A DNA stretch of 64,000 nucleotides, from assembly GCF_003105155.1 (NCBI RefSeq), contig NZ_QETK01000001.1, positions 1 through 64,000 on the forward strand. Direction: 5' to 3'. Under the pieces are notes generated by a model. The model was not told the origin of the DNA, searched no databases, and saw only the letters and a list, made by a program, of their open reading frames with translations. This stretch comes from Pseudomonas sp. SDI. Lineage in GTDB: Bacteria > Pseudomonadota > Gammaproteobacteria > Pseudomonadales > Pseudomonadaceae. The first letter of the stretch is position 1. Each line of letters opens with the position of its first letter. This document shows positions 59,698-64,000 of the stretch, piece by piece. Made by a program: the position numbers and the translations under genes.

Positions 59698-61191
59698 TTA
59701 ACTTCGGGTCATCGTCTGCAAGCGCTTTATCCGCTCAGCCAGTAGCCGCACCGCAGCTTCCAGCTCGTGTTCGGTGTAGGCCGCAAACCCCAGCAAGAAC
59801 CCCTGCTCCACCGCCCCGGACGCATACAGACCGCTCAGCCCAAGCAGATCGATGCCTGCCTGGCGCGCCGCGTCGATCACCGGGCGCTCCGTCATGCCCG
59901 GCTTCAGCACACACGGCAACTGCAGCCCGCCCGCCGGCACCCGCGCCTCGAGAAAGTCGCCAAGATGACGGCGGATCAGGCCTGCCAGGCAGCTCAAGCG
60001 CTCGGCATACACATTGCGCATGTTGCGTACGTGCGCACCGAAATGGCCGCCGACGATAAAGCGGGCCAATGTCAGTTGGGCCAGCGACGCGTTATGGCCG
60101 TCCTGCAAGGAACGCGCGACCGTCATCGGCGCGACCAGTGCCGATGGCAGCACCATGTAGCCAATCCGCAAGCCGGGAAACAACGATTTGGTGAACGTAC
60201 CGATGTAGAGCGTCCGCTCGCCGCCATCCAGGCCCTGAACACAGGCGGTCGGCCTGCCGGCATAGTGAAACTCGCTGTCGTAATCGTCCTCGATGATCCA
60301 GGCCCGATGTTGCGCCGCCCACTCGATCAGGGCCAGACGCCGGTCCAGCGACAGGGTCGTACCGCTGGGAAACTGGTGCGATGGCGTGACATACACGGCC
60401 TTGGCAGGTGCGGGATGCTCGACGATGCGCGCGACCTGCAAGCCTTGCGCATCGACCGCAATCGGCAGTACTTCCAACCCGGCGGCGGCAAATGCCTTGC
60501 GTGCACCGTAGTAGACCGGGTCCTCGATGAAAATGCGCTCCCCGGCGTCGAGCAAGACTTGCGCGCACAAGCTCAATGCCTGTTGCGAGCTGGTCAGGAT
60601 CAATACCCGATCAGGGCTGGCCCGCGCCCCACGCTCAAGGTTGACGTAATCGGCGACAGCCCGGCGTAACGGCTCGGCACCTTGCGGGTCGCCATGACTC
60701 AGGGCGCGATGGCCGTACTCCTTGAGTACCTGACGCTGCAGGCGCTCCCAGGTCGACAGCGGAAACATCCGCGTCTCCGGCACACCGGGAGCGAACGGCC
60801 GGGGGCTGAGCTGTTCGCTGACGCCGCCGGCGGCGAAGATCGCCGCGCCGCGCTGGCTCAGATTGGCTGGCGACACCCCGGACGGCGGCCTCGCTCCTCG
60901 CCGGCCACGGCGCAACTGGGTCGCCGGCGAGACGAAGCTGCCGCTGCCTACCCGCCGCTCGATGAAACCCTCGGCATGCAACTGCGAATAGGCCGCCTCG
61001 ACGGTGTCCCGCGATACTCCCAGCGATTGTGCCAGCAGGCGCGATGCGGGCAACGGCTTACCCGCATCCAGTGCACCATCGAGAATCAATTGGCGGATGG
61101 CCCGCTGCACCCGTGAGTGCAGCGGCAGATGTGCCAGTTCGGGGTGGCCGATGCGGGCCTTGACCGACTCGAGCAAGGAATGCCTGAACAA
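59698..61191 (-). CDS. MocR/PdxR-type PLP-dependent transcriptional regulator
   Basis: The 497-residue protein joins an N-terminal GntR winged helix (about residues 25-85: LILDGALDAGKPLPASRLLAQSLGVSRDTVEAAY) to an aminotransferase-like domain. The PLP lysine is in GTFTKSLFPGLRIGY. The frame opens with a TTG (61189-61191), and a stop lies upstream in frame, so the start is TTG or further inside. It is divergent from the GNAT gene, which it may control. Confidence 0.9.
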   Translation of the reverse strand: MFRHSLLESVKARIGHPELAHLPLHSRVQRAIRQLILDGALDAGKPLPASRLLAQSLGVSRDTVEAAYSQLHAEGFIERRVGSGSFVSPATQLRRGRRGARPPSGVSPANLSQRGAAIFAAGGVSEQLSPRPFAPGVPETRMFPLSTWERLQRQVLKEYGHRALSHGDPQGAEPLRRAVADYVNLERGARASPDRVLILTSSQQALSLCAQVLLDAGERIFIEDPVYYGARKAFAAAGLEVLPIAVDAQGLQVARIVEHPAPAKAVYVTPSHQFPSGTTLSLDRRLALIEWAAQHRAWIIEDDYDSEFHYAGRPTACVQGLDGGERTLYIGTFTKSLFPGLRIGYMVLPSALVAPMTVARSLQDGHNASLAQLTLARFIVGGHFGAHVRNMRNVYAERLSCLAGLIRRHLGDFLEARVPAGGLQLPCVLKPGMTERPVIDAARQAGIDLLGLSGLYASGAVEQGFLLGFAAYTEHELEAAVRLLAERIKRLQTMTRS

Positions 61192-61220
61192 TTGGTCTGC
61201 TCATCCTGAGGCTATTGGTG
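61191..61220. promoter_or_regulatory. Direct repeats in the MocR-GNAT divergent region
   Basis: ATTGGTC (61191-61197) and ATTGGTG (61214-61220) are direct repeats with start points 23 bases apart, about two helical turns. MocR regulators commonly bind spaced direct repeats at their own promoters. Confidence 0.35.
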
Positions 61221-61281
61221 GGGAACATCATGCCATTGAGGCGCTATAAAAACGCCTTCAATGCCAACAAGGATGCTTGAA

Positions 61282-61740
61282 ATGAAAATTGCAGAGTGCA
61301 CCCTCACCGTTCGCCCGGTGGAAGAGCAGGATTACCCGCAGTGGCTGGAATACTGGCAGGCGTACCAGGACTTCTATCGGGTCGCGCTGAGCGAAGCGAC
61401 CACCGCCACCACCTGGATGCGTTTCTTCGATCCGCGCGAACCCGTGCATTGCGCGGTGATCAGCGACGGCACGCGACTATATGGGTTCGTCCACTTCCTG
61501 TTCCACCGCTCGACCTGGGGCACCACAGACTTCTGCTACCTGGAAGACCTCTACGTAGCGCCGGAAGCACGCGGGCACCAGGTCGGCAAGCGACTGATCG
61601 AACACGTGCAGGCCGAGGCTCGCGAGCAGCACTGCGCGCGCCTGTACTGGCATACCCAGCAAAGCAACAGCACCGCCCAGCGGCTGTATGACTGGATCGC
61701 GGAAAAGCCTGGGGTGATCGAGTACCGGATGGTTATCTGA
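61282..61740 (+). CDS. GNAT-family N-acetyltransferase
   Basis: The 152-residue acetyltransferase has the acetyl-CoA loop VAPEARGHQVGKRLIEHV and ends with the typical YDWIAEKPGVIEYRM. I start at MKIAECTLTVRP (61282) with AAGGA upstream and not at the ATG 21 bases earlier. The substrate may be linked to the divergent MocR regulator. Confidence 0.92.
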   Translation: MKIAECTLTVRPVEEQDYPQWLEYWQAYQDFYRVALSEATTATTWMRFFDPREPVHCAVISDGTRLYGFVHFLFHRSTWGTTDFCYLEDLYVAPEARGHQVGKRLIEHVQAEAREQHCARLYWHTQQSNSTAQRLYDWIAEKPGVIEYRMVI

Positions 61741-61750
61741 GGCAAAAAAA

Positions 61751-61778
61751 ACGCCGTTCGTATGAACGGCGTTTTTTG
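61751..61778. terminator. Terminator between the GNAT gene and tRNA-Gly
   Basis: ACGCCGTTC / GAACGGCGT stem with A8 before and T6 after. It serves both directions and is a near copy of the hairpin at 62047. Confidence 0.85.
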
Positions 61779-61782
61779 AATC

Positions 61783-61858
<76 letters not shown>

Positions 61859-62046
61859 AAAGTGAAGCGTCTCCGAACCTGCAACAATCTGGCTCTTAGC
61901 CTTTAACCTATTGATTTACAAAGGTTTATTGCTTGTTTGGAGTGGGCGCTATTGTGAACCTGTTTTACCCGGTTGCCAAGCCCCTGAAGAAAATTTTCTC
62001 CGTGAACCTTGTCCCGTGTAGCGCCCAGGCACAATACGCAAAAAAA

Positions 62047-62075
62047 ACGCCGCTCAAACTGAGCGGCGTTTTTTA
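62047..62075 (-). terminator. Terminator after the tRNA-Glu/Gly pair
   Basis: ACGCCGCTC / GAGCGGCGT stem followed on the minus strand by seven T. The 220-base stretch from here to the next tRNA-Gly has no gene that I can see. Confidence 0.8.
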
Positions 62076-62078
62076 ATT

Positions 62079-62154
<76 letters not shown>

Positions 62155-62159
62155 AAATA

Positions 62160-62235
62160 TGGCGTCCCCTAGGGGACTCGAACCCCTGTTACCGCCGTGA
62201 AAGGGCGGTGTCCTAGGCCACTAGACGAAGGGGAC
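62160..62235 (-). tRNA. tRNA-Glu (anticodon TTC)
   Basis: 76 nt with encoded CCA. Third tRNA-Glu(TTC) copy in the window. Confidence 0.97.
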
Positions 62236-62296
62236 ACACTACAACATTCACTCCCTGCCGCGTTTCGCTGTGTGCTTTACGCTGCAAGTGGCGCGC

Positions 62297-62325
62297 ATTC
62301 TAGGGGTGCTTTGAGAAGCCGTCAA
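62297..62325 (-). promoter_or_regulatory. Promoter of the tRNA-Glu/Gly operon
   Basis: On the minus strand TTGACG and TAGAAT are spaced exactly 17 bp and followed by the GC-rich discriminator GCGCGCC. The remaining 62326-62570 holds no gene that I can see. Confidence 0.85.
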
Positions 62326-62570
62326 CCCCTATATATAAATTTATTTAAATCAATGACTTCGCCCTGCTTCCTGGCTCATCGGGCTGAAACTCGCGCCTGC
62401 GCTTTGACGTTTTTTTTCTGACACCCAAGCCCCAGCGAGCCCCGTGTCGCCGGGGGTTCAAGGCCCCTGGCCATTATCGTCCCCACGGCAACCGCCAAAC
62501 GCCTCTATCCGGGCAAATGGGAAGCCACTACACTCAAACAGGTAAACCTTTACTTGATGAGGCGTTAACG

Positions 62571-63338
62571 GTGACACCACTTCTGATCACCCTGCTTATA
62601 GTAGCGGGTATCGCGTTACTGATCGTGATCGGCTACCTGAACAACGTGGTCGAGAACAACAAGCTGGAACGCGCGCGTCTCAAGGTCGAGCTGGCTGACC
62701 GCCTGCGCCGTTGTGGCGAGATCAGCGAAACCTTCCCCGGCCAGTTGATGACGCCCGCTCTCAAATTGTTGATGACCCGCCTGGAGCTGAACCTCAACCA
62801 GCGCCAGCTGAACCTGGACAAGCACAGCAGTGCCCTGCGCACGCGCATCAGCGAGCTGGAAGGCCTGATTGCCCAGGGCGAAGCGCTGCCGGTCAACAAC
62901 CCGCCAAACCCGATTCTTACCGAAGCCAAGGCCAAGGATGTGCGCTTCCTCCTCGAAGCCCTGCACAGCCAGGTAGTGCGCGCCTCGCAGGAAGGCTTCC
63001 TGGCCAACAACGAAGCCAAGTACTGGGTGAAGGAAATCCGCCACATCCTGGTGCTGCTGCACATCGAGTTCTTCAACAACCTGGGCCAGGCGGCCCTGCA
63101 GCAGAACCAGCCAGGGCATGCGCGACTGGCCTTCGAGCGCGGCGTGCAGTACCTGCGCAAGCAGCCCGACCCGGTGCAGTACCGTGAACAGCTCGACTAT
63201 ATGGAGAAGCTGCTGGCACGCGCCAACGCCATGGTGCTGAACAAGCTGGAGCCGGCCGAGGACGAAGTCAACGAACTGACCGAAGGGCTGAAGGCCGATC
63301 CGGCGGACGACTGGAAGAAGAAGGTTATCTACGACTGA
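62571..63338 (+). CDS. Membrane-anchored conserved hypothetical protein
   Basis: The 255-residue protein starts at a GTG (62571) with GAGG eight bases upstream. One N-terminal transmembrane helix (about residues 3-22: LLITLLIVAGIALLIVIGYL) is followed by a charged helical, coiled-coil-prone cytoplasmic region and a helical-repeat-like segment (HARLAFERGVQYLRKQPDP). I do not recognise its function. Confidence 0.82.
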   Translation: MTPLLITLLIVAGIALLIVIGYLNNVVENNKLERARLKVELADRLRRCGEISETFPGQLMTPALKLLMTRLELNLNQRQLNLDKHSSALRTRISELEGLIAQGEALPVNNPPNPILTEAKAKDVRFLLEALHSQVVRASQEGFLANNEAKYWVKEIRHILVLLHIEFFNNLGQAALQQNQPGHARLAFERGVQYLRKQPDPVQYREQLDYMEKLLARANAMVLNKLEPAEDEVNELTEGLKADPADDWKKKVIYD

Positions 63339-63399
63339 TCATTGGGCATGCCCTTCGCCGGCAAGACCAGCTCCCACAGGGCGTGGTGATTCAGTGGAA

Positions 63400-63426
63400 A
63401 AGAGGGGGCCATCAGGGCCCCCTCTT
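63400..63426. terminator. Terminator between convergent genes
   Basis: AAGAGGGGGCC / GGCCCCCTCTT perfect 11-bp stem with a five-base loop. Confidence 0.8.
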
Positions 63427-63432
63427 CTGCTT

Positions 63433-63915
63433 TCAGCAATCGGTCGATTGCAGGAAGATCTCGGCCAGACGCTCCAGCCCCAGCTGATCCGCCTCGCTGA
63501 AGCGCGCCAGCTTCGGACTGTCGAGGTCCAGCACACCGATCAGGCGACCGTCCTTGACCAGCGGAATCACCAGCTCGCTGTTCGAAGCGCTGTCACAGGC
63601 GATATGCCCAGGGAAGGCGTGCACGTCTTCGACCCGCTGGGTTTGTCGCGTAGCTGCCGCCGCGCCACACACACCCCGCCCGAACGGAATACGCACACAG
63701 GCCACCTGCCCCTGGAACGGCCCAAGCACCAGTTGCTCGTCGCGGTTCAGGTAGAAGCCGGCCCAATTCAGGTCGTCGACCTGGGTATAGAGGAAGGCCG
63801 AAAACTGCGCAGCGTTGGCAATGAAGTCACGCTCGTCGGCCAGCAATGCCTGCAGTTGCGCAGTCAGCAGGCCATAACCATCCAGGCCCTGGCCCGCCGC
63901 GTTCAAATCGATCAT
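63433..63915 (-). CDS. Free methionine-(R)-sulfoxide reductase (GAF domain)
   Basis: This 160-residue single-GAF enzyme reduces free Met-R-sulfoxide. The three family cysteines are visible in VACVRIPFGRGVCGAAA and HIACDSASNSELV. The start is MIDLNAAGQGLDG (ATG 63913-63915) with GGAG upstream. Its ATG shares one base with the stop of the upstream gene. Confidence 0.92.
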   Translation of the reverse strand: MIDLNAAGQGLDGYGLLTAQLQALLADERDFIANAAQFSAFLYTQVDDLNWAGFYLNRDEQLVLGPFQGQVACVRIPFGRGVCGAAAATRQTQRVEDVHAFPGHIACDSASNSELVIPLVKDGRLIGVLDLDSPKLARFSEADQLGLERLAEIFLQSTDC

Positions 63916-64000
63916 CAGTGTTGCTCCAGCAATTTGAGTCCCACCCAGTAACGGGCGAATTGATAGGCACATCGGCCATTACGGTTGCCACGCCCGGTCG
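63915..64000 (-). CDS. C-terminal end of an upstream gene (partial)
   Basis: The last 27 codons read GRGNRNGRCAYQFARYWVGL and then end KLLEQH before TGA (63915-63917). The pattern recalls the C terminus of DUF815-type ATP-binding proteins, from memory and weakly. The stop overlaps the start of the sulfoxide reductase gene. Confidence 0.5.
   Translation of the reverse strand, partial: TGRGNRNGRCAYQFARYWVGLKLLEQH

Overview
This window is a stretch of Pseudomonas chromosome (most like the fluorescens/putida side of the genus). The main evidence is gene order: tatD-holB-tmk-mltG-pabC-fabF-acpP-fabG-fabD-plsX-rpmF-yceD, then maf, sppA-gph-rluC, rne, murB-ptpA-kdsB-trm112-lpxK-exbD-exbB-comEC. High GC and strong G/C third-position bias fit as well. 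All calls come from reading the sequence; no database search was possible.

Layout. 1-2380: leucine genes leuC-leuD on the minus strand, followed by what looks like a decayed remnant of the methyltransferase gene usually found there, with a divergent LysR regulator (2511). 3459-6755: a five-PAS GGDEF-EAL protein. 6832-7371: ibpA-type small heat-shock gene with a sigma-32-like promoter and a ROSE-like thermometer. 7391-9134: dusC, a small Cys-rich ORF and a thioesterase. 9135-13769: an AT-rich acquired island (see below). 13758-15220: alpha/beta hydrolase and TetR regulator with a symmetric operator. 15287-17597: duplicated tRNA-Glu/tRNA-Ala pairs beside gltX. 17741-20321: EmrAB-type efflux pair. 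20340-23839: uvrB with an SOS box, and an aromatic/aspartate aminotransferase. 23902-28508: tRNA-Asn, DUF1285 protein, DUF4823 lipoprotein, moaA, TetR regulator, class V aminotransferase and a candidate structured RNA. 28545-38367: the fatty-acid/replication operon series. 38463-45636: maf, sppA-gph-rluC and rne. 45755-52578: cell-wall/LPS/energy-transduction operon and comEC. 52722-58342: DUF2062 protein, YadGH-type ABC exporter, glutathione S-transferase and FadE-type acyl-CoA dehydrogenase. 58343-59667: a duplicated junction carrying an inserted gene for a secreted unknown protein. 59698-64000: MocR regulator and GNAT enzyme, tRNA-Gly/Gly/Glu, a membrane-anchored unknown, free-methionine sulfoxide reductase and a partial gene.

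The most interesting region is the island at 9500-13769. It reads as a compact microcin B17-like azol(in)e peptide (LAP/TOMM) operon. It has a 55-codon precursor with a Gly/Ser/Cys core, an intercistronic hairpin, and a McbB-like E1/docking protein split by a one-base frameshift in an A6 run. A single ORF then appears to fuse a SagB/McbC-type dehydrogenase to a YcaO cyclodehydratase, followed by a McbE-like permease and a McbF-like ATPase. No mcbG-type immunity gene or leader peptidase is visible. The precursor gene is too short for ordinary ORF cut-offs. The operon is either a minimal variant of the family or one that has begun to decay.
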